This document shows positions 11,801 through 23,230 of a stretch of DNA of 64,000 bases, piece by piece. The position numbers and the translations under genes were made by a program. Under the pieces are notes generated by a model, which searched no databases, had not been told where the DNA came from, and worked only from the letters and a program-made list of their open reading frames with translations. Numbering within the stretch: position 1 is the stretch's first letter; each line of letters begins with the position of its first letter. This DNA is from Pararge aegeria (taxonomy: Eukaryota; Arthropoda; Insecta; Lepidoptera; Nymphalidae): assembly GCF_905163445.1 (NCBI RefSeq), contig NC_053184.1:11222001-11286000 (forward strand), given 5' to 3'.

Positions 11801-12409
11801 AAGCTTAGGACTCTGTTCTGAGCAGTGCCTTATTCTCTCGAAGGTCGGGGAATCAATTATTAGAGAAGTACCAATCAGAACGCCATTCTTTTAATTTAGT
11901 GGTATATTACCGATCTAGGAATGCACGGAGCAGCTTACAACTTCATTCCAGCTCGCAATTACGTTGCAGTTACTTTTTTCGCAGAGCGACCTGTGTGGCA
12001 TTCGAGAACATTTCAACAACTGCAAACATTCGTCATTAGCTCACATTATTCACTCGAATGGCTTGTTTTTCGACGTCTGCCTTTTAATGAAATGCTTTTC
12101 AAATAAAGCACCTACTTAAGTGCCTATTGTTTCGTGAGGCGTCGCATTTCATGCACGAAAAGACTGTCTCTTTACGGGTAATTTCTTTCATTATTGTTTT
12201 ATAGGAAGTTATTGTCATAATAAAAATTATTATATTTTATTCTATATTCATTGTAACAATTTATAATTGTGTGACTAATTTATTTATAATTTTTCGAGAT
12301 TTTAAGAGTCATAATACAGTACGTCGCGTTGAAGCAGACTAATGCAAATTAATGGACTAAAACCCTCTCTCTTATGAGAGCCAGCACTGGAACATGATTA
12401 CACTGACAA

Positions 12410-12627
12410 TTCTTACTAATTATAAATGCGAAAGTGTGATTGTAACAAACAATCCGTTTTGTCCGTACTAATAAAGGAACCAATTAACTTGAGTTTTCGC
12501 ATAGAGTTAGTTAAAAGGACAGAGAAAAACGTAGGCTACTTTTTATCTCAGTAAAACAAACGGTTCCCACGAGATTTGTAAAATACCATATAATCGCAGA
12601 ACGCATAGAACGAGGGCAACAGTTGTT
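12410..12627 (+). mobile_element. Non-autonomous Helitron-like element
   Basis: It starts with 'ctaattataaatgcgaaagt', continues with 'ggacagagaaaaacgtaggc' and 'tactttttatctcagtaaaa', and ends near 'gaacgagggcaacagtt'. This is a decayed form of the 'gggcaacagctag' 3' end that I associate with lepidopteran Helitron-like repeats. It is a complete but short copy without coding capacity. Confidence 0.6.
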
Positions 12628-13794
12628 GTTATTACGTAAAAGTGTACTTTTCACACCTTTTTGTACTTTTATATATTTTTCCTTTATGTACACTAAAGAC
12701 ACTCATTACATTTGATTTTAGATTTTAGGTTTTTATGTTTATTAGCTTCATGATTTTTGTTTTTTTTTATTATTTATTCATAGGTAAGTAAGCTTCGTGT
12801 TAATATAAAAAAATATCTTTCGTTTGTTTATACTATATTATATTCTATGTTATTGTCCCTTTTTATGATTGTTTTATTATTGTTTAGTCGCGAGGATTCA
12901 GTGACGACGAAAATAAGGGGGCTGGCCGAATACCACTGCTACGATTTTTAGTATGCAGCTATACTGAGCCGTATCACACATTTTTCACAAATTTCTCTTT
13001 TTTTACACATTTTTTACTTTTACAAATTTATGACACAAATGTTTGATAATAAAGACAATTTTTCTTTCTTGCAAAAAAAAGTACTTGTGGACAATGCTTG
13101 GCGTTTCTTCATAGGATGTAAGGAAACCCAAAAATATTCGGGTTGCGAGTATGACTCGTGCCCTGTTTTGTTTGTTTCTGTAAAATGACATTATAAGTAC
13201 AAAATAAGTGTTTAAACTTTGTGTTGGGAAGAATTGAAAAAATGTATAGGTACATTACCTATTATTGTAGGACGAGTGTTCTGCGCATGTGACTACGAGG
13301 CCGCTTCATACCTGACTTTAGCTTTCCGAAATGCATGGCGTTCCCTGAAATCTGCTGCGTCAATGCCATTAGGCTTACTCGTATCAAACTCTTGTTAGTG
13401 CGGTGCGTATAAGTATACAACGTAAAACGACGCTGACGGTGGAGTCAGAGTTACTAATCTTAGAATATTTTCCTTTATATTGCTATCATGACCGCTTCAT
13501 TGTCACCCAAGACGAAAACATAGGCAGGCTACCTGAATAATTTATACGGGTTACAGGGGCGGTGGCGGTTGAACCATTTAACCAAATTGTCATTTTCCTT
13601 ATTGCAAGGGTGGGAGTAAAAAATGAATGAACTGTCAGTTTCGTGTCGCGCTCTCGCTGATTCATCCCCAGGTACAGTAACACGATCCGTACGTGTTCAT
13701 CATACACGCAAGGATATATCTCAATTACATTTCGGTATGAAAAATATTTCAGGACGAAATGCGTTGGCATTTTGTTATGATTTATTTTCTAACT

Positions 13795-14110
13795 GACTTT
13801 AAAAGGTGGAGGTTCTCAATTTGCAATTTGACCCGTATAATATCTATCTATCTACGACCTCCTTTAAACAAGCAATGTATTAATGATTGTAAGTGTACTG
13901 GATCTCGGAAACGGCTCCATTGATTTTCATGAAATTTAGTATGCAGGAGGTTTTGGGGGCGATAAATCGAACTAGCTAGGTTTCATTTATAGAAAACTCA
14001 ACCTGTTTTCAGGCAATGGAGAACTTCTACCATTTAAAAGGATTTTAGCTTCGGTGGTATGTCGGGCAGTCCCGAAACCAATAGATCTCGGTTCGAGTCC
14101 AGATGATTTT
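13795..14110 (+). repeat. Unassigned dispersed repeat
   Basis: It opens with 'aaaaggtggaggttctcaat' and contains 'ggatctcggaaacggctcca' and 'gggggcgataaatcgaacta'. I recall these phrases from lepidopteran repeat DNA, but this rests on memory. The end (14082-14101) contains a tRNA B-box-like 'ggttcgagtcc'. No coding frame. Confidence 0.45.
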
Positions 14111-14133
14111 TTGATCCCCTTTTTACAACTCTT

Positions 14134-14192
14134 AACAGTCTAATCTATCACTACACAAACGAGGCGGTCTTTTGTGTAGTGATTAGACTGTT
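14134..14192. repeat. 22-bp hairpin with a 4-nt bulge
   Basis: 14134-14159 pairs with 14171-14192. All 22 bases of the right arm are complementary, and the left arm carries an extra 'tatc'. The loop is cgaggcggtct. It lies about 130 bp from a second hairpin at 14324-14371. Confidence 0.8.
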
Positions 14193-14323
14193 CAACTACA
14201 GATTAGGTTCAGAGTGCGAATCCCGGGTCGGACCAAAAATTGTAAGGTATTGTGTGTATTTTCTGATAAAATAAGAAAATAAGCGGTGTCAACTCGTGCC
14301 TCGGTTTCTATCAGTGCAATAGA

Positions 14324-14371
14324 AATAGTAAATAGTATAATTACCAAGTGGTAATTATACAATTTACTATT
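14324..14371. repeat. 23-bp hairpin with 2-nt loop
   Basis: 14324-14346 and 14349-14371 are complementary at 22 of 23 positions, separated only by 'ag'. So tight an apex cannot form as RNA without opening a pair or two. This favours a replication-generated palindrome over a selected RNA structure. Confidence 0.85.
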
Positions 14372-14760
14372 CGTATATAAATATTGGTTTGATCTGGAAA
14401 TCCCAATAGTGGATGATAAAAAGCACATTCAAGTCAGATTGGTATTTTCTCAACTTCAGCTAACTCTAACTAATAACAAGTGGAATAATCTTAGCATCGC
14501 ACATAATGGCCAAAAGCTGAAACCGAAAAACAAACGTGAAAATAAAACATTAACGCAAGAAATTGCAACGAATATATCACGGTTTTTCTTAACCTACCTT
14601 TGAGCCAGAAGCACAACCCTTCAACTTAGGAGGACGTTAATTGCTACGTGAGAATACGGACACCTGGAAGGCTTTTAAGACGGCGAAATAAACAAAATAA
14701 ATGAATGAGCAGGATTTGAATGTGTTATATTTCTCTTTATTTATCTTTACATTATACAAG

Positions 14761-14937
14761 TTCTACTTATACCCTTATTTACATGGCATATTCAGCTTCA
14801 CAGAGGAACTCTACGACCATTTACCCAATTATGATAATTTTCTCAAACGTGCTTGGAAATTTGAGCATTATTTTGACAACCTTCTTCGCAATTGCTGTAT
14901 TGACCATGTACATGCGAGCAGCGGCCGGTAAAAGTTG
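14761..14937 (+). CDS. Candidate exon of an unknown membrane protein
   Basis: A 177-bp segment is open in the frame whose codons begin at 14762. It encodes about 58 residues with a strongly hydrophobic second half (IYPIMIIFSNVLGNLSIILT, then TFFAIAVLTMYMR), which could make one long or two short membrane spans. It is preceded by a pyrimidine-rich tract ending 'ttatacaag' (acceptor AG at 14759-14760) and followed by 'gccg|gtaaaagt' (donor GT at 14938). Codon third positions look unbiased enough to be real. I cannot name a family, and there is no second exon in view. An overlapping frame is also open, and an AT-rich non-coding origin is quite possible. A LINE end lies immediately downstream. 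Confidence 0.2.
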
Positions 14938-14948
14938 TATGCCGATCA

Positions 14949-15060
14949 AATTCAAATTCAAATTCATTTATTTCAAGTAGGCCTACTTTATAAGCACTTT
15001 TGAAACGTCGAGTATGTATTTTTGTATTGACTCTACCACCGGTTCGGAAAGGAGGATCCC
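14949..15060 (-). mobile_element. LINE 3' UTR, short antisense copy
   Basis: (AAATTC)n followed by 'atttatttcaagtaggccta' and 'aagcacttttgaaacgtc' matches 40198-40290 almost exactly. It is about 110 bp, so extremely 5'-truncated. The (ATTTGA)n tail at the left end marks the 3' terminus on the minus strand. Confidence 0.85.
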
Positions 15061-15069
15061 TATGTGTCA

Positions 15070-17150
15070 TTGTTTAGCGGGCAAATAAAAAATATAGTAA
15101 ACTCATATTTGTGGTGTAATTTAAAAATGGAATGACTGTCTATAAATGCCTTTTTTGCTGGCCGCTGCAGTATTGTACTATTTCTTTAGCTGCGTATCCA
15201 TTTTCGCCGACTAAGGTTAAGTAGACTCAACTTGAGGCAAGCTGAGACTGCTCGTCCTCAGGAAATTAAGTCGGGGCACGTTTTGCCTATTTTTTTTTTT
15301 CGCAAACCACAATGCCACGTACTGTACAGGTACGGTAACTGGCTGGATGAATCTACCTATTAAAGCCGTAAACAACGTAATCTTTGGTCTTACGCTGAAT
15401 CACTTATACTATAAAGAGGAAAGATTATTTCGTTTGTTTGTTAGTACCCAATAGGCTCCTAAAACTTGGGCGATTTTAAGCATTTTCCCAAAAGAAAGTT
15501 AAACTATCACAAAGAGACATGGGCTATTTAAATTTAAAATGAATATACTTAAGAAAACTGCAATAATGTAACCCAAAATAGCAGAATTATACCCATAATA
15601 TTCATTACTTGGCGTGCGCTGAAAAAACCCTTGATAATACATAAAAAGTATGTAATACATGAATCAAGTACTAATAATAAAAGTGGAAAAAAAGGAATAT
15701 AAACTATCATAGTAAAGTAGCTATAGCAGCTTTTATGTTCTAAATCTTTATTAAATCGCTGGTGGAAACAAAAGTGGGTTACATTAATATCACAGTATTA
15801 ATTCTTATTCAAATAAATAGTTCTATATTTATATAGCAGTTAAATACTTTTTTATAGTTAAAGTTGTCGCGAGTTTAAACAGTTTAAGGACAACGTTATT
15901 ATTAAAGATACACTTAATTGAAAAAGTTAATTGTAAGAACTAGACCGGATTTAAAAAAAGGGAACTTAAAAATACCATAATTTAATGCCTCATATATTCC
16001 AAATAAACTGGTCAAAACAAGAACAAACGCGGATGAAGTCGCGGGTAAAAGCTTATCGTAAAGTTTTTAAAAAGTTCTGCAACAACATCCTGTTGTAACA
16101 TCTAGTAAAATAAATATTTATTTCTGAAATATAATTCATAATAAAGAATTAATTACATAATAAGTAAAAATGCAGTACAGTGGGCATGACGGCAGGAGAG
16201 CTCGTCATACAGTTTGTCGTGACGGCATAACTATAGATCTATTTTACTGTCAAGGTACTGACAATAGATGTTCCACATTAATAGAAAATATTGGAACATT
16301 AGCTAGAACTGTTACACCGACATCATTAAGTAACATATTCGTATAATTACTTGAACTCCAGAAAGAAATACATAGATACGACGTTTTGCAATAAAACTGA
16401 TGGAGATCTAAAATAAAGACAATTTTAGGGATGATATTAAAATTAGATTCGTTCAACCGTTCGTTTTGATCTCGCATCTCCGCGATGAAGTTCCCTAACG
16501 TTGCCTCGGGGACGCGTTAAATGAAATATTTAAAACAGATGACAATATTTCAGATCAAATGGCTCTATTTTAAGAGAACTACCTTCATCGTAAATTGCGA
16601 AACGCAATAACGTTGGAAGGCACAAGTGTGAACTGAATAAGTTTATTGTTATGACAATAAATTACAATGAGCAAAAAAAAAACCAAAATGGGTGTACAAT
16701 ATACTATGAAAGTCAGGGAGTTTCTTTCTTTTCTTAGTGAACTGTTATCGATTAACAGCGATCTCACCTGGTGGTAGTAATGCACACATTGTAGCTGTTT
16801 CGTGGAAGTGATATGTCAATTAACCCATGTTTATTACCCATTGTACCCATGGGGTAAAAATATGCCTTAAACCTCAACTTAAATTAAATTAAGGCAGCGT
16901 TCTAAGGTTCACGTAAGTCAGTAATCAAGTGCAAAGCGCACAGCGGATAGTGATCTTCATTGAAACTTGGGTAAACACTTTTGATGAAGTACTAAGATAC
17001 ACTCTCATAAATGGATTGCGGAGTGTATTTTTTTTTAACTTGAAAAATTAAAACAATACAAGAAATATGCAAAGACTCCGATTTATTACATTCAATAGAA
17101 AGCTGTCTTCCGGTAATAACAAGGTCTTCGAAGTTTACCGGGTAATCTAA
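15070..17150. other. No recognised gene; possible Helitron-like scrap
   Basis: Mostly AT-rich DNA with no supportable frame. Near 16028-16052 'gcggatgaagtcgcgggtaa' followed by 'aagct' resembles the 3' terminal region of lepidopteran Helitron-like repeats, but the rest of such an element could not be delimited. Confidence 0.4.
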
Positions 17151-17154
17151 TCTA

Positions 17155-17877
17155 TCTGTACTTATAATAAAACTGTAACTGGAAGATTTCTGTACATTTA
17201 ATACATTTGAAAATTTTAACCGGTAGATGCTTTATAATCGATACTGAGTCCATAACAGTCTGTCTATCTGTCTGTCCGGGCATCAAGTAAAACTACTGAA
17301 CGGATTAAGATAAAATTTAGCATAGTGGTAGCTGGTATTCCGGATCAACATACAGGATACTTTTTATCCCGATAAACAAGTTCCTCCGGGAAACGGGATG
17401 AGAATTTTTACCAATTTCACCTCATAGCTCCGTTAAATTTGAACAGATTTTAATAACTCTTTTTATTTGAAAGTGTATACTATTAAGCATGTATTGGCTA
17501 ATTTTAATGGAGATCTGATAAATATTGTCGGAGATGAAGGACATAACTCTTCACAGATAACAGGAAGTCGCAAGGCATATGGGACAACGATCGAATGCAT
17601 TCGTACCATCCTTCTAATATTATAAATGTGAAAGAAATAAAATAATATAAATATTAAGTTTGAGTATATACCTGCAAATTCATTTTTAAATTATTCAAAT
17701 TGAACCTATCGCTTAGAAGTTGCTACGGGTAAAGAATAACACTTACGGGCCGCGAACATAGTTTGGGTTTGGTTAATAAAACTGGACCTGGTAGGTAGCG
17801 CTACAATTAGTTTCTATTAGGTTTTTTTTTAAATTTTAAAACGATTTGGTGCAGACGAAGTTGCGCGAGTCAGCTAG
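17155..17877 (+). mobile_element. Non-autonomous Helitron-like element, both ends present
   Basis: The 5' end TC (tctgtacttataataaaact) and 3' end 'gcgagtcagctag' (CTAG, fitting CTRR) lie between an A and a T, the expected Helitron AT target. The length is 723 bp with no Rep/helicase frame. Its first 320 bp match the reversed element split around the LINE at 19.97-21.14 kb, including 'ttcctccgggaaacgggatg' and 'taactggaagatttctgtac'. Near 17613-17635 a second motif, 'ctaatattataaatgtgaaa', suggests another Helitron-like end nested inside. The block near 17767-17800 (aactggacctggtaggtagc) recurs at 30282-30310. Confidence 0.7.
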
Positions 17878-18394
17878 TATAAAATAAATATTAAATAGTG
17901 TAGTAACTTCGGTGGCACGGATAGGTGTTAACTTGCGCTTTTATTGTCTGGGTAGGTACTTCATTAACAAATTACTTTGTAATTTGGTTAGGCAATAGCA
18001 TTCTGCAGTCGAGGTAGCATCCTTGTAATTATCCGGCGCAGTCTCCCCCCCAGTAATTCCAATTCAATTGTCTAATCGCTTTGATGTTATTGTCATAGCA
18101 TTACTTAACCTGAATGCGGTGGAACAAACGTTCATTGTGGCGGTGGCGCACCGACAGGAACCTGTTTTGAAGTTAAATTACCAAAGTTTGACAAGCGGTT
18201 GGACTAAACTACGCTAGCAATAATTCTGCATAGCGTGGCTGGAAGACAATATCCCGGATAGGTGCACGTAATTGCCGTACCGTTCAGGTTTCTTTATGGT
18301 TCCGTTCTGAAAACATTTGCAAAACATCATTAAGTATATTTAAAAAAAGCCTGTTTGTAGTCTAGCTCAGTAGGTACTTAAGTCTTATATATAT

Positions 18395-18610
18395 GTCCTC
18401 GTTGGTGTAGTTTTTTTAACTACGTAAATTGCTTGTCGGCACGTCTTTGACGGTAGAGTGGTAACTTAGCCACACCCGCAGCAAAATCTAAAATTAAAAT
18501 TAAATATGTAGTAAAATCTGAAATTTAAAATTCTGAAATCCCCTACCCGAAGACCAAACCCGGGACTTCCCCATACCACAGCGTTCACCACTGTACTGTG
18601 GGTAGTAAAG
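18395..18610 (-). mobile_element. tRNA-related SINE, antisense, decayed
   Basis: On the minus strand it contains 'agtggtgaacgctgtggtat', 'gggaagtcccgggtttggtc', a T/A-rich spacer, then 'gctaagttaccactctaccg' and 'tcaaagacgtgccgacaagc'. The order agrees with the copy at 23075-23230. The A-box and B-box regions are only approximate. Much of the 3' part is missing. Confidence 0.55.
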
Positions 18611-19494
18611 TGTTCGCTTGAGCTGGTTCGTTATTGTACGGAACTCTGCCAGTTGCATTCATAACTGATTTTTATTATTCAAAACTAGAAGCAATTGCAT
18701 GCAATAATTTGAAAACTATAGCAAGACCTGAAGGTTTTTTCCTATTACGTAATAGTTATATCACAGTATAAAGAAGAGATACAGTAGTCCGACGCCTTTA
18801 ATTTGTGGTAAATGCCGATGGCGTTTTTCTGTCTAAATAGAATTTTTAACAGTCTTTCTTCAAAAAGTGTATTCCGAAACAGTCTCAGTATTCAAATTTC
18901 ATCTGATCAAGAGTTTCGGACACAGACAACGGAGCTCTTTAATAAATTACAGCAAATCAACCGCGATTGCTGCTAACGCTGAAATATGCATTTTTTACTC
19001 AAACGGATTTATACACAAAAAAAATATTACGCATATTTTATTATCCATCAAAGTTAGTAGTACTTGCATATTATTGTACGTCATACGCCGTGATTTTGTG
19101 TTTTGTCGTTTACGTTTCGGGGGAGGTAGTCGGAGGTAGGGGCTTGTTATATTACTGTAACCTTACAATAAGAATGTACGGTCGCTAGGGAAACCCTTCG
19201 ATTTCGAGTATCCAAACACTGTAACGATAAAGTAAAATGGACTTAATGATATTTGTTATAACATCGCAAATTCTGTATTATTGATACTTTTTTACAAACG
19301 TTCCATCGAGAGCACTGACTTTAGAGATTTGGACGATTTGGAGCTTTAAAACAAGCTTGATAAGTTAGAAGTTACTTTGTCGTTAAAGTGTTTCGATACT
19401 CGAAACTGATAAGAAACGGGCGCCGTATTGGGAGTATTTTGACGGCCGCAAAGCACAGGGGCGCATGGGCGCCAAGGCGCAGGGGCGTACGGCA

Positions 19495-19508
19495 CAGGTG
19501 CTCACCTG
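19495..19508. promoter_or_regulatory. Palindromic double E-box
   Basis: CAGGTG and CACCTG are separated by CT. These are E-box cores in perfect inverted symmetry. They overlap the putative minus-strand donor site of the next entry, so either reading could explain the bases. Confidence 0.25.
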
Positions 19509-19700
19509 ACCCGTCCGCCGATTGCTTCCAACGTCTAATGAAATACTTCTCCCAAGACACTTCTCCGCGTCGCTTTTCAAATTGAAACAGGAGATAATCT
19601 CGTTCCAGCAATTTCGCTCGTTTTATACTTTTCATTAAATTGAACAGAAGTCGCGAAGGCTCTCCACGTTTTAACTTTTTCAAGATTAGTTGAATGCCCT
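19506..19700 (-). promoter_or_regulatory. Candidate minus-strand promoter and first exon
   Basis: Three signals line up on the minus strand: TATAAAA at 19627-19621, a likely start about 30 bases downstream near 19595, and a strong splice donor 'gtcag|gtgagc' with the exon ending at 19506. The putative first exon is about 90 bp. The region is GC- and CpG-rich against an AT-rich background (19390-19530). The 103-codon open frame over it could be coding (basic, no recognised domain), but I prefer an untranslated or short first exon. No downstream exon was identified. A chance combination is possible. Confidence 0.25.
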
Positions 19701-19850
19701 TTCAGGACTTAGCTACCTACTTTTGTAATGCCAAAAAGATTAGAGCATTTTACGGTTAACAATATTCTAGCGATTTCGGAAAAAGTTGGGGATTTCGTTA
19801 AGTCAATAAATTATTTGTACCGGTCCGGTGAAGAATAGTATAGAATAGAA

Positions 19851-19969
19851 CTAGCTTGATAGTATACACTTTCAAATAAAAAAAGAATTATAAAAATTGG
19901 TCGAAATTTACGGAGCTATGAAGTAAAATTGATAATAAATTTCATTCCATTTCCCGGAGGAAACTAATT
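19851..19969 (-). mobile_element. Helitron-like element, left part (interrupted)
   Basis: Begins 'ctagcttgatagtatacact' after an A and contains 'cggagctatgaagtaaaatt' and 'ttcccggagga', the reverse of 17385-17490. It continues after the LINE at 21141. Relative to the 17.2-kb copy it lacks the distal part, so it is a deletion derivative. Confidence 0.75.
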
Positions 19970-21140
19970 ACACATGGAGCAATTCACATGGACTTTGCGT
20001 AAATCCGCATAAGTCTCAGGTTATTATTATAGGCAGCCGTCAGCAGTTAGCTAAGGTGAATTTCTGTACCTTGCCCTCTGTCCAGTTTAACAACACAAAT
20101 TTGATTCCGAGTACTTTTGTAAAAAATCTTGGCCTCGTCATAGACAATAATCTGTCGTGGTCCCCACAGGTAGCTGAGGTGAGTCGAAAAATCTTTGCTT
20201 CGATTGGGTACTTAAATCGTTGGAAAAATTTCCTTCCTATTAAAACTAAAATTTCTCTTGCCCAATCTCTTCTTCTTCCTATACTGGATTATGCAGACTC
20301 ATGCTATCCTGACCTTACCGAAGAACTTCTTAATAAGCTCGAGCGCCTTCAAAATTTATGCATCCGGTTTGTGTTTGGACTGCGTAAATTTGATCACATA
20401 TCGGAGTACCGAGCTAGACTAAAATGGTTGCCTATCCGTTTACGCCGTGAAGTTCATCTACTTTCCTTCTTTTATTCTATTCTTTATAGTCATTTATCTC
20501 CCTCTTATTTAAGGGATCGTTTTCGCTTTATTTCTGACTCATCTTCTCATTCCAACCTTCGATCCCGCCTTGGTAACCGTCTGGTACTCCCTTTTAGTAA
20601 AACGAAGTTCTTCAGTAATTCTTTCACCTTTAAAGCAGTTATGCTCTGGAACAATCTGCCTGCTGAAATCCGTGGAAGTAGTTCCCTTCCGATATTTAAG
20701 AGTCGTCTGAAGGACTACTACCTCTCTTTGAGTGATGAAATTTGAAGTAGATTCTTTATATTCTTATTTTTTTTTTTTTTTTTTTTTTTAACTGTGTGTT
20801 AAAATCTACTAATATATATTATGTTTGTTATATATTTATTATATATATTATGTATATTTTCTATTTATATATCATGTAGGTATATTTTATATATTACGTA
20901 TATTTATTTAAATTATATATGTATTTGTATCTTTACATTTTGGTATTTATGTATATCTATCAACACTCTTGGCACTATCCCGTTCTCTTGCTGTAAGTCC
21001 TATCTACAAAGGTTGCCTGTAAGAGATTGCTTGCAGCAATAAGGCCGCCTTTGCATGTCTACATTGTGTACTGTATACTCCTTACTGTTTCTTTTCCTGT
21101 ATGTTATACGTGCAATAAAGTGTTTCTTCTTCTTCTTCTT
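19970..21140 (+). mobile_element. CR1/Jockey-like LINE, 5'-truncated, with target duplication
   Basis: The insertion is bounded by the 6-bp direct repeat 'ctaatt' (19964-19969 and 21141-21146). It contains the end of ORF2, a 3' UTR with a 23-T run (20767-20789), AT-rich sequence and 'gcaataaagtgtttcttctt', ending in a (CTT)n tail at 21122-21140. Removing it rejoins a Helitron-like element precisely ('cccggagg' to 'tttatcgggataa'), which confirms both borders. It is about 1.17 kb, so most of ORF2 and all of ORF1 are missing. Confidence 0.9.
19972..20745 (+). pseudogene. LINE ORF2 C-terminal reverse transcriptase fragment
   Basis: 258 codons are open from the insertion border to the stop at 20743-20745. 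The frame enters at HGLCVNPHKSQVIIIGS, the conserved region after the catalytic box, then FVKNLGLVIDNNLSW (RT 'lG...D..L.W' motif), SLLLPILDYADSCYP, ERLQNLCIRFVFGLRKFDHI, LKWLPIRLRR and the final AVMLWNNLPAEIR plus SLPIFKSRLKDY. This is the standard order for the CR1/Jockey group. No YADD box and no endonuclease are present, so the protein would be inactive. The uninterrupted frame, the longest in the window, and the clean target duplication suggest a fairly recent insertion. The GTG at 20056 is an internal codon, not a start. Confidence 0.9.
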
Positions 21141-21373
21141 CTAATTGTTTATCGGGATAAGAAGTATCCTATATGTTGACCCGGTATATCAGCTACCACT
21201 ATACCAAATTTTATTTAAATCCGTTCAGTAGTTTTTACGATGCCCGGCAGACAGACATAAAAAAAAATCTGTTTTGGACCCAGTGTCGATTATAAAGCAT
21301 CCCCCGGTCAAAATTTTCAAAATATATTAAATGTACAGAAATCTTCCAGTTACAGTTTTATTATAAGTATAGA
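21141..21373 (-). mobile_element. Helitron-like element, right part (interrupted)
   Basis: Continues 'tgtttatcgggataagaagt', 'atccgttcagtagtttttac', 'cagacagacat', 'gtcgattataaagcatcccc' and ends 'acagttttattataagtata' plus 'ga' before a T. Reversed, this is the TC 5' end. It aligns with 17155-17400. With 19851-19969 it forms one element split by the LINE. Confidence 0.85.
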
Positions 21374-21399
21374 TTTTATTAATTAAAATTGGCCAAACA

Positions 21400-22735
21400 T
21401 ATCTTTTCTCTTGAGCACTTGGTGTATGAGTGTGTTCCAAGCCAGTGCTCCATAAAGAGATTTTCCCAAGAGATCCCATTTGCCTAATTTTTTTTCAATA
21501 CTGTTGAAGCTTCCGCGCATCTTGCGCATCATTGATCCAGACCTTATTATCATGATTGCATAAAAGTTATCGTTACGTGATTTTCCGAAAATATTTTTGA
21601 TGCACTGCAGAAGCGCGGCAGCCCCGTCAATTCTTTGAAGCCATTATTGTACTGTATACGTTATAGGCCCTCTGCGGCCCGTTGGTCGTTATAGGCCCTC
21701 TGCGGCCCTACCCGCAAGCTGTACGTATAAAATGTTTGGTAATATGCTCTGATAAGTGTAAGCTTCACTTCCCTTGTACGTGCAAAATTGCGGGCTACCA
21801 TATTACATCTTATCGCCAACGCCCTACGCTCCGTTTCAATTTCTTTCTTGTCATTCAAGTCCTCTGTTAAAATGTCCCAGATACCTAAACTAACAAGGAA
21901 ATAATATTAATAGTGTGTCAAGGAATCATCAAAAGTCGTACGCTGACTTAGACGCAAACAGCAAATATTCACTAATATGAAAGTCCGTCAAACCGTATTA
22001 AAGAAACGTGGAGGGTTTTTAGCCCTAAATCTGTTTTTTCTATTAAAGAAATGGCGCATGCTTAGCAGTAAGGCATTATAGCCTGAGGATGCCGATGAAT
22101 ACGATTGGCACCTTTCTTCTCAGTACGGGCCAAGGCAATAATATTAATTTCAACAAAGTTCCTACACTGACAGGCTTATAAGATTAGAATAATTTTCTCG
22201 TTCAGAGGTCTCCCTGCGAGCGTAACCAGCAGTTTAATTAAAACTAACAGTTGTCTCACACAGTCTTATCCGGCAATTTGCGAGGTATTACAGGCCGAAC
22301 TTTGTCCACAAATTATCTTGACTCCATTTAACAAAGCGGTTATGTTAATACAATCTCTGCCGATTTTCTGAGTGGAATAATGTTTTTGTTACGCGAGGCG
22401 TGTACCCAATGACGTCATTAAGGTAAAATATTATATTTAATTTAAAGTTTCATAACAATCCGCCAACTGTTCTAAGCTGCAGGCTGGGGTTTTGGGGAAA
22501 TGATTATTATTATACATTAGCGTTTTCCACGGCAGTTCGACGGCGCACAACTTCTGATAAGTATATTTTTCCTATACAAACTTTCTTCCGCTACTTTTAC
22601 AAAACATACTCCATTCCACCGCGTCGTATCATCCGCCTCCGCAGTTAATGCGTTTATACGTCAGGCATCATTGACATAATTACCATGAGTAATTTTTAAA
22701 AGAGTATCTTTTAAAAACGGGTCATTTTATCGATG
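21400..22735. other. No recognised gene; short tandem duplication
   Basis: At 21661-21710 the segment 'cgttataggccctctgcggcc' (first 20 bases shared) occurs twice in tandem, 27 bp apart. The rest is unassigned, with small frames only. The G+C content is slightly raised at 22540-22680 without a clear signal. Confidence 0.5.
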
Positions 22736-22739
22736 TCGA

Positions 22740-23045
22740 TGGGTCGATGGGGAGAACTTTGTTAGGAGTAGGTATCAAAACGGAGATCTCTAGACGAACA
22801 AGAGTTACCAACATTGGTCAATGAATCGCAAAGTGGCAACGGCAGGGCCACATAGCTCGGGAAACCGATGGACTTTAGGTTCCCAAGGTGCTTATTTGCG
22901 ACCCCGTACAGGTAAACGCAGCGTTGGTCGCCCCCCATCGAGGTGGACAGACGACATCAAACGGGTCGCTGGGAGCCGCTGGGAACAAGAGGCCCAGGAC
23001 CGTGGATCGTTGAACTCCCTACAAATGACCTATGTTCAGCAGTAG
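22740..23045 (+). mobile_element. RTE-type retrotransposon 3' end, frameshifted
   Basis: 'ggagatctctagacgaacaa' and 'gagttaccaacattg' begin the C-terminal RTE region. Translation gives GHIA-like residues, then RPRTGKRSVGRPPSRWTDDI, KRVAGSRW and AYVQQ-like MTYVQQ with a stop. At least two frameshifts are needed to read through from 22780 to 23045. It belongs to the same broad family as 11085-11400 and 54450-54780 but lies in plus orientation. Confidence 0.75.
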
Positions 23046-23074
23046 ACGTCAATCGGTTAAAGTGATGACAATGA

Positions 23075-23230
23075 TATCCCTGAAGGGGTAGGCTGGTAAC
23101 AAGCCACGACCGTCCTTTTCGACCAGACCAGAGAAAGTACAGAAATTATAATTACCGAACTGCCCCTGCCTTGAACTTGAACCTGGGACCTTCTATCAAA
23201 TACCTAAGACCACCACCACTGCACCCTGAA
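23075..23230 (-). mobile_element. tRNA-related SINE, antisense
   Basis: The minus strand reads 'cagtggtggtggtcttaggt', 'aggtcccaggttcaagttca' (B-box-like), 'taattataatttctgtactt', 'tctctggtctggtcg' and 'cttgttaccagcctacccct'. It is a relative of 18395-18610 and is inserted just after the RTE end. Confidence 0.6.
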
